From: Coriobacteriia bacterium
GTDB taxonomy: Bacteria > Actinomycetota > Coriobacteriia > Coriobacteriales > RUG033
Direction: 5' to 3'
NCBI GenBank assembly: GCA_015655215.1
Contig: JAATFL010000016.1
Span: 1 to 64,000, forward strand
DNA: 64,000 bases
Each line of letters opens with the position of its first letter. The stretch's first letter is position 1. A model generated the notes under the pieces. That model made no database searches. It was not told the origin of the DNA and saw only the letters and a program-made list of their open reading frames with translations. A program made the position numbers and the translations under genes. Positions 1 to 8,424 of the stretch are shown piece by piece.

Positions 1-304
1 CAGGTGCCTGTGCGGCTGCCACCTCGGGAGCGATCATGATGTCGCCGATGAGGACCTCGTCGGCGTTCTCGGGGACGTCCCAGGCATCATCGCAGGGAAA
101 CGACAGGACGTCGGTGGGGCGGTCCACGCCACGATACCCGAGATTGAGCTGGTGCATCTCCTCCGGCGAGACGAGTGAGACGCTCACTTCGCAGCCGTGT
201 GGAGCGCTCATCTCGTCCAATGCAAACGTGGCGAGCTCAACAGCCCGTTCCTCATCCCATCCCGCGGGCTCGAAACCCTCTCCGATATCCACGATGACGT
301 TCAT
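1..304 (-). CDS. ybeY: Endoribonuclease YbeY (16S rRNA maturation), N-terminal part only
   Basis: The first about 101 codons are present and the gene runs off the left edge. The visible protein begins MNVIVDIGEGFE and contains the family's LNLxYRGVDRPTDVLSFP stretch and the GDIMIAPE segment. The zinc-binding triple-histidine motif would lie beyond the window. YbeY is a metal-dependent RNase needed for 16S rRNA 3'-end maturation and 70S quality control. Its ATG overlaps the phoH stop in an ATGA junction, which implies translational coupling. The phoH-ybeY pair is a widely conserved arrangement. Identity is secure from motif and context; catalytic residues cannot be checked. Confidence 0.9.
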   Translation of the reverse strand, partial: MNVIVDIGEGFEPAGWDEERAVELATFALDEMSAPHGCEVSVSLVSPEEMHQLNLGYRGVDRPTDVLSFPCDDAWDVPENADEVLIGDIMIAPEVAAAQAP

Positions 305-1389
305 CGACGCGCCTCCTCCCGGTCTACCTGCACCCGTGTCATCCCCTCATCCTCGCAGACGGCATCCGGCCCCAGACCACGGGCATCGTCGTCCCCGCCA
401 CGCCCTGCGCCGGACTCATCCACGGGGAAGGGAAGGTGCGGTTGCCGATCGGCGGCATCGTACGCTCCCACGATTCGCGCGACGAGCGAATGGCGTACCA
501 CGTCCTTTGCCGTAAGGTCGGTGAAGGTGATGTCATCGATACCCGTGAGGATGGTGCGTACGGCGCGAAGGCCCGAACGCGATCCGGGGAGATCGGTCTG
601 CGTGATGTCGCCGGTGATGACCATCTTGGAGCCGAATCCCAGACGTGTGAGGAACATCTTCATCTGGTCGGGGGTGGTGTTCTGAGCCTCGTCGAGGATG
701 ATGAAGCTGTCGTTGAGCGTGCGTCCCCGCATGAAGGCGAGAGGGGCGATCTCTATGATGCCCGACTCGATGAGCTGGTTGCCCTTCTCGGCATCGGTCA
801 TGTCGTACAGGGCGTCGTACAGGGGACGGATGTAGGGATCGACCTTCTCTGAAAGCGTGCCGGGCAGAAAGCCGAGCGACTCACCCGCCTCGACGATGGG
901 GCGCGTGAGGACGATGCGACCGACCTCCTTGCGCTTGAGGGCCGCCACGGCGAGCGCCATCGCGAGATAGGTCTTTCCGGATCCGGCAGGACCCGTGCAA
1001 AACGTGATCACGTTGCCTCGGACCGCATCCACGTACCGCTTCTGTCCAAGCGTCTTGGGGCGGATCGCCTTTCCGCGGAAGGTGAGCAGCACGTCATCGC
1101 GCAAGGCGGAGGGCGCGAACTCGCCCTCACGAACCAGCGAGATGGCATGGATGAGATAGTCGCGCGTCGTACGCTCGCCCGCTTGCGCTCGTTTGAGCAG
1201 GTCGGCGAGGAGCGAGGTGATCTCCTGCACCTCGATGGCATCGCCACGTACCTCTATGCCATCGCCGCGCACGGTTATGCGTGCCTCGAACGCATCCTCG
1301 ACGACATGGAGCAACTCGTCGTTGACACCCGTGACCGACGAAGGGTCGGTATCGGTCGGTATGGTGAAACGCACTTGAGCGGTTTCCAA
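301..1389 (-). CDS. phoH: PhoH-family ATPase
   Basis: This 362-residue protein has Walker A GPAGSGKT at about residues 133-140 and Walker B ILDEAQN at about 231-237, as in the PhoH/PhoL family of predicted RNA-associated ATPases. About 110 N-terminal residues resemble the usual PhoH leader domain. It sits directly upstream of ybeY with an ATGA overlap, and the two probably act together in rRNA processing or quality control (known association, precise role unsettled). Upstream, 112 bp separate it from mtaB. The length is typical (about 320-360), so nothing suggests truncation. Confidence 0.95.
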   Translation of the reverse strand: METAQVRFTIPTDTDPSSVTGVNDELLHVVEDAFEARITVRGDGIEVRGDAIEVQEITSLLADLLKRAQAGERTTRDYLIHAISLVREGEFAPSALRDDVLLTFRGKAIRPKTLGQKRYVDAVRGNVITFCTGPAGSGKTYLAMALAVAALKRKEVGRIVLTRPIVEAGESLGFLPGTLSEKVDPYIRPLYDALYDMTDAEKGNQLIESGIIEIAPLAFMRGRTLNDSFIILDEAQNTTPDQMKMFLTRLGFGSKMVITGDITQTDLPGSRSGLRAVRTILTGIDDITFTDLTAKDVVRHSLVARIVGAYDAADRQPHLPFPVDESGAGRGGDDDARGLGPDAVCEDEGMTRVQVDREEARR

Positions 1390-1501
1390 ACGATGAGCCC
1401 CTTCTCAGAGAGAATGACCATAAGTGCGAGGTGCCGTTGAGGTCCGACGGGGAGAGGGCGACGTCAAACGCACCCTGGCAACCGTGTCCGTACGTATCCT
1501 A

Positions 1502-2956
1502 TCACGCCCCGGCCGTCCAGGCCCCCTCGCGGCGAAGGTAAGCTGCCGCCTGCAGGGACCGTGGAGGGACGGTGCCACGTGCCCGCGCAAAGGTATCGTG
1601 CGCCGCGATGGAATCGATCTCGCCGAGGAGCGCACCCGAGGAGAGCACCCTGACCAGACGTACCGGGACGAGCTGGCCGACGAGCCCATCGGCCCCTGGG
1701 ACCTCGACATCGTGATAGCTGCCCGAGGTGCCCACGCCCCGTCGCTCGACGAGAACCAGCTCCAGACCCCCGACGCGCGCGCGCGCGTCATCCTCCCGCA
1801 TCCGCGCGGACAGCGCACGCAGGCGGGCTGCGCGCAGGGAGGCCACCTCGGTGGGGATCTGGTCGTCTCGGAGGGCAGCGGGCGTGCCCTCGCGACGCGA
1901 GTATCGGAAGACGTGGATCTTGGCGAAGCGCATCCTCTGGCAGAAGTCGAGGGATGTCGAGAAATCCTCGTCCGTCTCACCGGGAAAGCCAGCTATCGCA
2001 TCGGTCGTGAGCGCGATGTCCGGCATCGCCGCACGAACCCGGGCGACCGTATCCGCATAGTACGACGTGCCATATCCCCGCCCCATCTGGATGAGCGTGG
2101 CATCGCACCCAGACTGCAACGGTAGATGAAGGTGATGGGCGACGCGCTCGCCACCCGTGACCATCGCCTCGATGAGACGGGGCGTCACATCCGGCGGCTC
2201 GACGGAAGAAAGGCGGATGCGGGCGATATCGGTGTGCCCGAGGAGGAGGGTGACAAGCCCGGCCAGGTCGATGCACCCCGAACCGCGCGAACCCTCGGCC
2301 AGCAGCTCCTCGGGAAGACCGGAGGTGGGAAGACGGTACCTGCCGAGGTTGATCCCCGTGAGCACCACCTCGCGGACACCGGCGGCGGACGCTCGCCGCA
2401 CCTCGTCGATCACCGAGACGATGTCCCTGCTGACCGCCCCACCGCGGGCCACGTGCACGATGCAATACGTGCACGCGTTGTCGCAACCGTCCTGCACCTT
2501 GACGCCCATGCGCGTGGGAAACCCCTCCCCCTCGCGTAGAGGTGGTGCAAAGGGTTCCAGGGCATCGGCCCCACCGGGACCCTCGGGGAGATGGGGGTCC
2601 AGACCGAGGAGGTCGGCGACGCGCGCGGGCACGGCCAGACGGTCCGGCTCCACGACCACGCGTGAGCCGAGGAGGGCGAACGAGTCGGGGTCGATGGCGG
2701 TGGCGCAACCGGTGACGACGACCATCGGAACCATACGTGCGGACAAGGCCCGGCGCACGGCCTTCCTCGCCTTCTTGTCGGCCTGTGCGGTCACCGTGCA
2801 CGTGTTGATCACGATGACGCCGGCCTCATCCTCGCGTCCGGGATGCGCCCCCGACGCGATCAGCTGCACGGCGATCGCATCCGTCTCGACACGGTTCACC
2901 TTGCATCCGAGATTCTGCATATGGAACAGAGGGGATGTCGGGATATCGGAAGTCAC
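1502..2956 (-). CDS. mtaB: tRNA ms2t6A37 methylthiotransferase MtaB
   Basis: This 484-residue radical SAM methylthiotransferase begins at a GTG. The N-terminal UPF0004 domain carries cluster cysteines near residues 18, 53 and 84. The radical SAM CxxxCxxC is C158-C162-C165 (GCDNACTYC), and a C-terminal TRAM-like segment follows. MtaB adds a methylthio group to t6A37 of ANN-decoding tRNAs. The GTG overlaps the stop of the RsmE-like gene (GTGA), so the two are probably co-translated. The length is somewhat above the usual 430-450. The MtaB rather than MiaB assignment rests on the N-terminal LGCKVNxxE pattern. Confidence 0.9.
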   Translation of the reverse strand: MTSDIPTSPLFHMQNLGCKVNRVETDAIAVQLIASGAHPGREDEAGVIVINTCTVTAQADKKARKAVRRALSARMVPMVVVTGCATAIDPDSFALLGSRVVVEPDRLAVPARVADLLGLDPHLPEGPGGADALEPFAPPLREGEGFPTRMGVKVQDGCDNACTYCIVHVARGGAVSRDIVSVIDEVRRASAAGVREVVLTGINLGRYRLPTSGLPEELLAEGSRGSGCIDLAGLVTLLLGHTDIARIRLSSVEPPDVTPRLIEAMVTGGERVAHHLHLPLQSGCDATLIQMGRGYGTSYYADTVARVRAAMPDIALTTDAIAGFPGETDEDFSTSLDFCQRMRFAKIHVFRYSRREGTPAALRDDQIPTEVASLRAARLRALSARMREDDARARVGGLELVLVERRGVGTSGSYHDVEVPGADGLVGQLVPVRLVRVLSSGALLGEIDSIAAHDTFARARGTVPPRSLQAAAYLRREGAWTAGA

Positions 2957-3585
2957 GGCTCGACAGTCCCCGACACCTGCTCATCGCAACCGAGGCCGCC
3001 AAGGGTCGAGACGGCGAGCGCCACCGCGGCGGCGGTGGCGGGCTCGGCGTCGAGGGTCAGGTGGCCCAGCGTCACGATCATCCCCCCACGTGACCGGATC
3101 AGGTCCACCTCATCGGCCGAGAGTCCGTCCTCTCCACCCACGATGAGGACCAGCGATGACACGGTACGTCCCCTCGCGCCGGATCGGGCACGCAGGGCCG
3201 CCGGAAGCGAGAGGGCCTGCGTTGGCGACTGCTCCCAACAGGCTATGACACAGGGGTCCGAGACATCCTCGGCGCCGTCGGAGGGCTGCAGAGCCAGGTC
3301 GAGGGCCTCGGCGAGCGTGCATGGACGTCCGATGGGGACATCCGCACGTCCGAGACGACGAGCCGTCGTCGCAGACGTGCCCTCGAGCAGTTCCTCCACC
3401 TCGTCGCATTCGAACTGCTTGGAAGGCGGGACACGGCACAGGGCTCCGACGAACGGTTGGATGCGATCGACGCCCAGCTCGACGGCGAGTCCCACGCACG
3501 TCTCGGTGCGCGGTGAAGCCGAGATGCCGAGGAGAAGGTCGACGTGGACCCGTGCCGCCCCCTTGGTCGGTGCGCTGGCCGACAT
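2953..3585 (-). CDS. rsmE: RsmE-like SPOUT methyltransferase lacking the N-terminal PUA domain
   Basis: The 210 residues from the ATG at 3585 align only with the SPOUT part of RsmE (16S rRNA m3U1498 methyltransferase, normally about 240-250 residues). The usual AxELGV element is present at about 35-40. The GPEGG loop appears as GGEDG (about 150-154), and the normally conserved LGxRILRTETA segment has become LGHLTLDAEPA (about 173-183). The reading frame stays open upstream, but only as a shadow of dnaJ with no PUA-like sequence, so the start two bases after the dnaJ stop is the sensible one. Context (hrcA-dnaJ-rsmE) supports the family. Catalytic competence is doubtful. Confidence 0.75.
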   Translation of the reverse strand: MSASAPTKGAARVHVDLLLGISASPRTETCVGLAVELGVDRIQPFVGALCRVPPSKQFECDEVEELLEGTSATTARRLGRADVPIGRPCTLAEALDLALQPSDGAEDVSDPCVIACWEQSPTQALSLPAALRARSGARGRTVSSLVLIVGGEDGLSADEVDLIRSRGGMIVTLGHLTLDAEPATAAAVALAVSTLGGLGCDEQVSGTVEP

Positions 3586-3587
3586 CG

Positions 3588-4724
3588 CTAGGAGAGGGCG
3601 TCGCGCAGGCGTTGGAAGGGTGTGCGCTTGGCCGAAACCTGGGAGCCGAGTTCGACGGCAAGCTGCTCCAGCAGGGAGCGCTGAGCGGCCGTGAGGTTGC
3701 GGGGGACGACGACGTCGACGTGGATGAGAAGGTCGCCGCGGTTGTCCGAACGGAATCGTGGCATGCCCTTGGAGCGGGCACGTACGATCTGGTCGTCCTG
3801 GCATCCCTCGGGGATGTGGACGTCGACCAGTTCCTCGGGAAGGATGCCGGGTACCTGGATGTCGGCACCGAGCGAGGCCTGGGCGATGGAGACCGATGCG
3901 CGAGTGTGCAGGTTGTCCCCCTCGCGTTGGAAGAACTCGTGCTCGGCGATGCGGACCGTGACGATGAGATTTCCCGCCGGAGACCCGTTGAGACCCGCCT
4001 CGCCATATCCGGTGAGGCGTAGTTGCTGGCCGTCGCGGATACCGGCCGGAACCTCCACCGTGACATGTTGCCGGTCGGGTACGCGCCCTTGGCCCTCGCA
4101 CTCGGGGCACGGGTTGTCGATGCGGGATCCCGCGCCACCGCACGACGGGCAGGTGGTGGCCGTCTGCATGTCTCCCAGGATGGTACGCTGCACGGTCACG
4201 ACACGACCCGTGCCGTGGCATGTGGCGCAGTCGGTCATATGGCCACCCGCCGCAGCGCCCGTGCCGTGGCAGTCCTCGCAAGGCGCGAGGCGATCGTAGA
4301 CGATCTCCTTCTTCACGCCCGCCGCAACCTCTTCGAGGGTGAGTCGAAGGCCGACGCCCATGTCACGTCCCTCTCGCCGCACAGCCGCGCGGCGATTCCC
4401 ACCGCCACCGCCCATGCCACCGAAGAAGGTGGAGAAGATATCACCCATCCCGAAGCCGCCGCCGAACAGGTCGTCGAAGTCGACGCTCTGGTAGCCGCCT
4501 CCCCCGGCTCCCGGCACCGACCCGAAGCGGTCGTACTGGGAGCGCTTCCCCCGATCGGAGAGCACGTCATAGGCTTCGTTGAGTTCCTTGAAGCGCTCCT
4601 CGGCATCCGGAGCCTTGTTGACATCAGGGTGCAGGGTGCGCGCCTTGTGGCGAAAGGCCTTCTTAACGTCCTCCTCGGTTGCATCATGCGCAACGCCGAG
4701 CACCTCGTAATAATCCTTCGACAA
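3588..4724 (-). CDS. dnaJ: Type I co-chaperone DnaJ
   Basis: This 378-residue J-protein has the HPD motif at 32-34, a Gly/Phe-rich region at about 70-110, four CxxCxGxG-type zinc repeats between about 149 and 213, and the C-terminal substrate-binding domains. It stimulates DnaK ATPase and delivers unfolded clients. The start is a TTG at 4724, preceded by a GGAGGGG ribosome-binding sequence. It lies downstream of hrcA without grpE or dnaK, which is the actinobacterial DnaJ2 arrangement, so another dnaJ may sit with dnaK elsewhere (inference). The RsmE-like gene follows after 2 bp. Confidence 0.95.
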   Translation of the reverse strand: MSKDYYEVLGVAHDATEEDVKKAFRHKARTLHPDVNKAPDAEERFKELNEAYDVLSDRGKRSQYDRFGSVPGAGGGGYQSVDFDDLFGGGFGMGDIFSTFFGGMGGGGGNRRAAVRREGRDMGVGLRLTLEEVAAGVKKEIVYDRLAPCEDCHGTGAAAGGHMTDCATCHGTGRVVTVQRTILGDMQTATTCPSCGGAGSRIDNPCPECEGQGRVPDRQHVTVEVPAGIRDGQQLRLTGYGEAGLNGSPAGNLIVTVRIAEHEFFQREGDNLHTRASVSIAQASLGADIQVPGILPEELVDVHIPEGCQDDQIVRARSKGMPRFRSDNRGDLLIHVDVVVPRNLTAAQRSLLEQLAVELGSQVSAKRTPFQRLRDALS

Positions 4725-4801
4725 CGCTGTGTCCCCTCCATGAAACGTCTCTTACACACACGGCCGTATATTGTACCTCGATGTCAACGGACGACATCGA
4801 A

Positions 4802-4824
4802 AATTCCACGTAGAATTCCACGTA
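4802..4824. repeat. Tandem 11-bp direct repeat upstream of dnaJ
   Basis: AATTCCACGTA occurs twice, at 4802-4812 and 4814-4824, spaced one 12-bp period apart. It lies in the 153-bp gap between hrcA and dnaJ, about 80-100 bp upstream of the dnaJ start. A TTGACA hexamer and AT-rich TATAC sequences lie between the repeat and the gene. The repeat could be an operator. I found no CIRCE (TTAGCACTC) or HAIR (CTTGAGT) box in this gap. Confidence 0.5.
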
Positions 4825-4877
4825 AGGGGACATGGTAGCGACGTAATCCCCGAATCGTCGCCGGCGATTCCATGTGG

Positions 4878-5987
4878 TTACGAAAGCGTCTCTTCCATGG
4901 TGCCGGCGGCAACGCGAACGGCAGCGATGGCACGCCCATAGTCCATCCGCGTGGGTCCCACGACGGCCACCAGACCGTTGGCGGCGCCCATACGATACCC
5001 CTCGGCCACCACGCTCACATCCAGTGGGGCCGCGACGCCGTTCTCGTGGCCGATGCGCACCACCGTCCCCTCGGCGTCGGCGACACCGTCGAGGAGGCTT
5101 GCCAGTCCCATCCCACCCTCCACCATCCGCGCAAGGGGTATCGCCGCAGCGGCGTCGCGGAACTCCGGTTGCGAGAGGAGCGCATCCATCCCCTGATGAT
5201 GGGCGCGGTCGGCATCGGAGTCGGCATCAGCCAGGCAAGCGGCGATCTCGGTGATGAGCCGATAGGAAAGAGGGTCATCCCCCAGGGCCGCCGCGACGTC
5301 ATCGAACCCCCGGTTGGCATAGAACGAGGCATCGACGCTGGGATCGTCGACGAGCAGTGCGTTGAGGCGTACCTCCCTGGTGGCAAGATTCTCAAGTGCC
5401 TGGGGCATGTCGACGGCGACATGGCGGTTGAGGACGGTGCCCTCCCTGGTGACCAACACGATCAGACATTCCCTCGGCCCCAGGGCAACGAGGGATATGC
5501 GCCGCAGGGAGGCACGTGCGACACTCGGTGCAATGACGATGGCGAGGCAGTTGGTGAAATGCGAGAGGGCGATCGAGACCTGCCCGATGAGGTCATCGAA
5601 CTCGGTCGCCTGCGCCTGCAGGTGAAACGGCGGAAGGCTGCCAGGCACCTCGTACAGCCGATCTTCCGGGCGCCCGGCGATGGCGAGGACCCGTCCCTCC
5701 TTGCGTCCGGGTATCGCAAGGGGCCGTCCGGCCTCATCGGCTGGAAGGCCGAGAAGGACGTCCACGAAGCTGCGGTAGCCGTAATCGGTGGGAATCCGCC
5801 CCGCACTCACGTGGGGCGAGACGACGTATCCACCTTCCTCGAGTGCGGAAAGCTCGCTGCGGATGGTGGCCGGGCTCACGTTGAAGCCGTGACGCTCCAC
5901 GAGCGTCTGACTGCCGACGGGTACGGCGGTGCCGACGTACTCGTCGATGAGCGCGGCCAATATCCGCTGCCTCCTGTCATTGAGCAC
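4878..5987 (-). CDS. hrcA: Heat-inducible transcription repressor HrcA
   Basis: This 369-residue protein starts at a GTG. The N-terminal winged helix (residues about 1-75, with VGSQTL and SPATIRSELSALEExGYV) is diagnostic of HrcA. A GAF-like and dimerisation region follows and ends near LGPTRMDYGRAI. HrcA represses chaperone genes by binding CIRCE operators. No CIRCE inverted repeat is visible upstream of hrcA (5988-6115) or of dnaJ, so its targets (groESL or others) probably lie elsewhere. dnaJ follows after 153 bp. Confidence 0.95.
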   Translation of the reverse strand: MLNDRRQRILAALIDEYVGTAVPVGSQTLVERHGFNVSPATIRSELSALEEGGYVVSPHVSAGRIPTDYGYRSFVDVLLGLPADEAGRPLAIPGRKEGRVLAIAGRPEDRLYEVPGSLPPFHLQAQATEFDDLIGQVSIALSHFTNCLAIVIAPSVARASLRRISLVALGPRECLIVLVTREGTVLNRHVAVDMPQALENLATREVRLNALLVDDPSVDASFYANRGFDDVAAALGDDPLSYRLITEIAACLADADSDADRAHHQGMDALLSQPEFRDAAAAIPLARMVEGGMGLASLLDGVADAEGTVVRIGHENGVAAPLDVSVVAEGYRMGAANGLVAVVGPTRMDYGRAIAAVRVAAGTMEETLS

Positions 5988-6115
5988 CTCTCCACACCAC
6001 CCTTCGCGCGCATCTCATCGTGCCGACCCTTGGACCCGGGCGCGTCTTTCTCGCCATACTATAGAACCCAGCCCACCCATGCCGGCCATTCGTGGGCGAA
6101 CCCGTTTTCGTGATG

Positions 6116-7357
6116 TCATCTGGAGAGCCCCCAGAGGCGTCCGTAGAGCTCGTTGCCGAGCAGCCACCCCCGGTCGGTGGGTTGGTATCCACCGTCCGAC
6201 GTGACGGTGGCGAGACCATCGCGCACGAGCGATGCGAACACCTCGTCGAGACCCGGCACCGTCTCCCGTGCCGTCGCGACCACCCTGCCCTCAACGCCAC
6301 GCACCAGGCGCATCCCCAGCATGAGGTCCTCGCAGGCCGCCGCGCGGGCGTCGAGCAGCTCCACCTCCACGTCCACCAGGCCCTCCTCTGCGTACGAGAC
6401 GATGGCCTCGTGCATCCTGGTGGTCCTCGGCGAGATCCTGACGCGCGCGCAATCCGACATCCCCTCCGCAGGCGCAGCGTCGCCGGGACGCCAGAGTCCC
6501 AGTTCCTCGACCCCGCGGTACAGGTCGACGGGCATCATGCTCGCCGCACCCGGACCGAGTCCCAGGTACGGTACACCCGTCCAATACGCGGAGTTGTGAC
6601 GAGACTCCTGTCCAAGACGAGCGTAGCTCGCCACCTCGTAGCGCATGAGACCCGACCCCTCGAGGACGTCCCGGGCGTCGAGCATCATGTCGGCCTGCTC
6701 GTCGTCGGGCGCATCCACCGTGTTCGCGGCGACCCTCTCGGACAGGGGCGTACCCTCGTCCACCGTGAGCGGGTAGACGCTCACGTGCCCGACGCCACTC
6801 GCGACCACCGCCTCGAGGTCACGGTGCCACTGCTCGCGAGTCTGCCCAAGGCCGCCGCAGATGAGGTCGACCGAGCAGGCGGCGCCTCGGTCCTGGAGGA
6901 TGTCGATGGCCCGTCGCGCCTGGGCCGCATCGTGCACGCGGCCCAACGCGCCCAGGCGCGCATCGTCGAAGCTCTGCACGCCGAGCGAGAAGCGCGTGAC
7001 TCCAAGGGCGAAGAGGTCGCGAGCGAGGCGCTCGTCCACCGAGTCGGGGTTGCATTCCACCGTGAGCTCGAAGCGGCCCTCCTCGCGAGGTACCATGACG
7101 TCGAGAAGGTAGATCAGGCTGGCGAGGCGCTTGCCCCCGAGAAACGAGGGGGTCCCGCCGCCAAGGTAGGCAGAGGAGACGTGCGAGAGCACCCCCGAGC
7201 GCGCCGCACGGTGCACCGAGCGGGTCAGGGCATCGACGTAGGCATCGACGAGCGGGTCGTCTGACCGGATCGCACAGCTGGGAAACGAGCAGTACGCGCA
7301 GCGGCGTGGGCAGAAGGGGAGATGGAGGTACAGGGCACCGAACTCGCCGTCAGCCAT
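6116..7357 (-). CDS. hemW: HemW-like radical SAM protein (heme chaperone family)
   Basis: This 413-residue protein runs from the ATG at 7357; an in-frame upstream extension exists but only shadows dusB. The radical SAM motif CPRRCAYC gives C16, C20 and C23, followed by the GGGTPS and ECNPDS segments typical of the HemN/HemW superfamily. It lacks the extra N-terminal cysteine layout of the oxidase HemN, so HemW (heme insertion/trafficking) is preferred. The start lies 8 bp inside the end of dusB, giving tight coupling. The HemW-HrcA neighbourhood is common in Gram-positive genomes. Confidence 0.88.
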   Translation of the reverse strand: MADGEFGALYLHLPFCPRRCAYCSFPSCAIRSDDPLVDAYVDALTRSVHRAARSGVLSHVSSAYLGGGTPSFLGGKRLASLIYLLDVMVPREEGRFELTVECNPDSVDERLARDLFALGVTRFSLGVQSFDDARLGALGRVHDAAQARRAIDILQDRGAACSVDLICGGLGQTREQWHRDLEAVVASGVGHVSVYPLTVDEGTPLSERVAANTVDAPDDEQADMMLDARDVLEGSGLMRYEVASYARLGQESRHNSAYWTGVPYLGLGPGAASMMPVDLYRGVEELGLWRPGDAAPAEGMSDCARVRISPRTTRMHEAIVSYAEEGLVDVEVELLDARAAACEDLMLGMRLVRGVEGRVVATARETVPGLDEVFASLVRDGLATVTSDGGYQPTDRGWLLGNELYGRLWGLSR

Positions 7358-8417
7358 CGTACCCGACCCCGGTGCGCTCGCGTGCCCGCTCGAGGAACGC
7401 GATGAAATCCGCCTCGGTGGTGCACCCGTTGACCTGGTGCCGCAGCGCCGCGGCACCAGGAAGACCGGCGAGGTACCACATCATGTTCTTGCGCAGCGCG
7501 CTGCAGCGGGTGGGGTCGCCCATCACGGCCGCATAGCGGCGGACGTGCTCGCGCGCAAGCGAGAACCGATCGTCGCGCGTCGGGATCATCGGCACCCGCC
7601 CCGCCTGCACGTCCCGTATCTGGGCGAATATCCAGGGATTGCCGCGAACCGCCCGGCCGATGAGCACCCCATCCACGCCAGTCTGCCCCATACGCTCCAG
7701 CACGTCGCAAGCCGAGGTGATGTCGCCGTTGCCGAGCACCGGGATGTCGAGCGCCCGCTTGACGTCGGCGATGCAGCCCCAATCCGCCACACCACGGTAA
7801 AGCTGCCCCGCGGTGCGTCCGTGCACGGCCACCAGGGCGGCACCTGCACCCTGCACCACGCGACCGAAATCGACGGCGTTCGCCTCCTCGAGGTTCCACC
7901 CGCGGCGGAACTTGACGGAGACGGGTACCGAGACCGCATGGTCGACGGCGGTCACGATGGCCGCCGCGCGCACGGGGTCACGCATGAGGGCCGACCCCTC
8001 ACCCTTACGCGTCACCTTGGGGACGGGACATCCCATGTTGATGTCGACGAAGGCGAGGCGATCGCCCAGGTCGCCCTCGATGCGGGCGGCCGCGGCGGCC
8101 ATGCGTGCCGGGTCGGAACCGAATATCTGCACGGCGAGGAGCCTTTCGCCAGCGCCCGGCTGATAGAGACGGGTGGAAGCCACCGAGCCATAGGCCATGC
8201 CCGTTGCCGAGACCATCTCGGAGTACGCGAGCGGGCAGCCCTGCTCCTCGACGATGCTCCGGAACACCGCGTCTCCCACGCCGGCCATGGGCGCGAGCCA
8301 TGCGGTGCCCTCCGCGAGCAACGAGTGGATGCGCGCCACCTTGTCGGTTGACGAGCGCGCCGTGGCGAGCCCTCCTGCCGTGCGTGCAGACCCACCGACG
8401 CGGGCCATCGCCTCCAT
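7350..8417 (-). CDS. dusB: tRNA-dihydrouridine synthase (DusB-like)
   Basis: This 355-residue FMN enzyme reduces uridine in tRNA D-loops. The FMN/substrate signatures LAPMAGVGDAVFR (near residue 41), the DINMGCPVPKVTRKGEGSALM-type active-site region with its catalytic cysteine, and the HGRTAGQLYRGxADW segment are present. About 35 residues precede the usual N terminus, so a start slightly downstream is possible. It follows lepA after 7 bp and overlaps hemW by 8 bp. Confidence 0.92.
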   Translation of the reverse strand: MEAMARVGGSARTAGGLATARSSTDKVARIHSLLAEGTAWLAPMAGVGDAVFRSIVEEQGCPLAYSEMVSATGMAYGSVASTRLYQPGAGERLLAVQIFGSDPARMAAAAARIEGDLGDRLAFVDINMGCPVPKVTRKGEGSALMRDPVRAAAIVTAVDHAVSVPVSVKFRRGWNLEEANAVDFGRVVQGAGAALVAVHGRTAGQLYRGVADWGCIADVKRALDIPVLGNGDITSACDVLERMGQTGVDGVLIGRAVRGNPWIFAQIRDVQAGRVPMIPTRDDRFSLAREHVRRYAAVMGDPTRCSALRKNMMWYLAGLPGAAALRHQVNGCTTEADFIAFLERARERTGVGYDG

Positions 8418-8424
8418 GCGGGCA

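Noticed and set aside
2953-4281. Long 442-codon open frame covering dnaJ's complement
   Set aside because: Only the last 210 codons resemble RsmE. The rest is a shadow of dnaJ in another frame, rich in Arg/Pro/His, as is usual in GC-rich DNA.
4740-4800. TTGACA near 4780 as the -35 of a dnaJ promoter
   Set aside because: TATAC and TACAAT lie only 6-11 bp from it, far short of the 16-18 bp needed, so no full promoter can be called.
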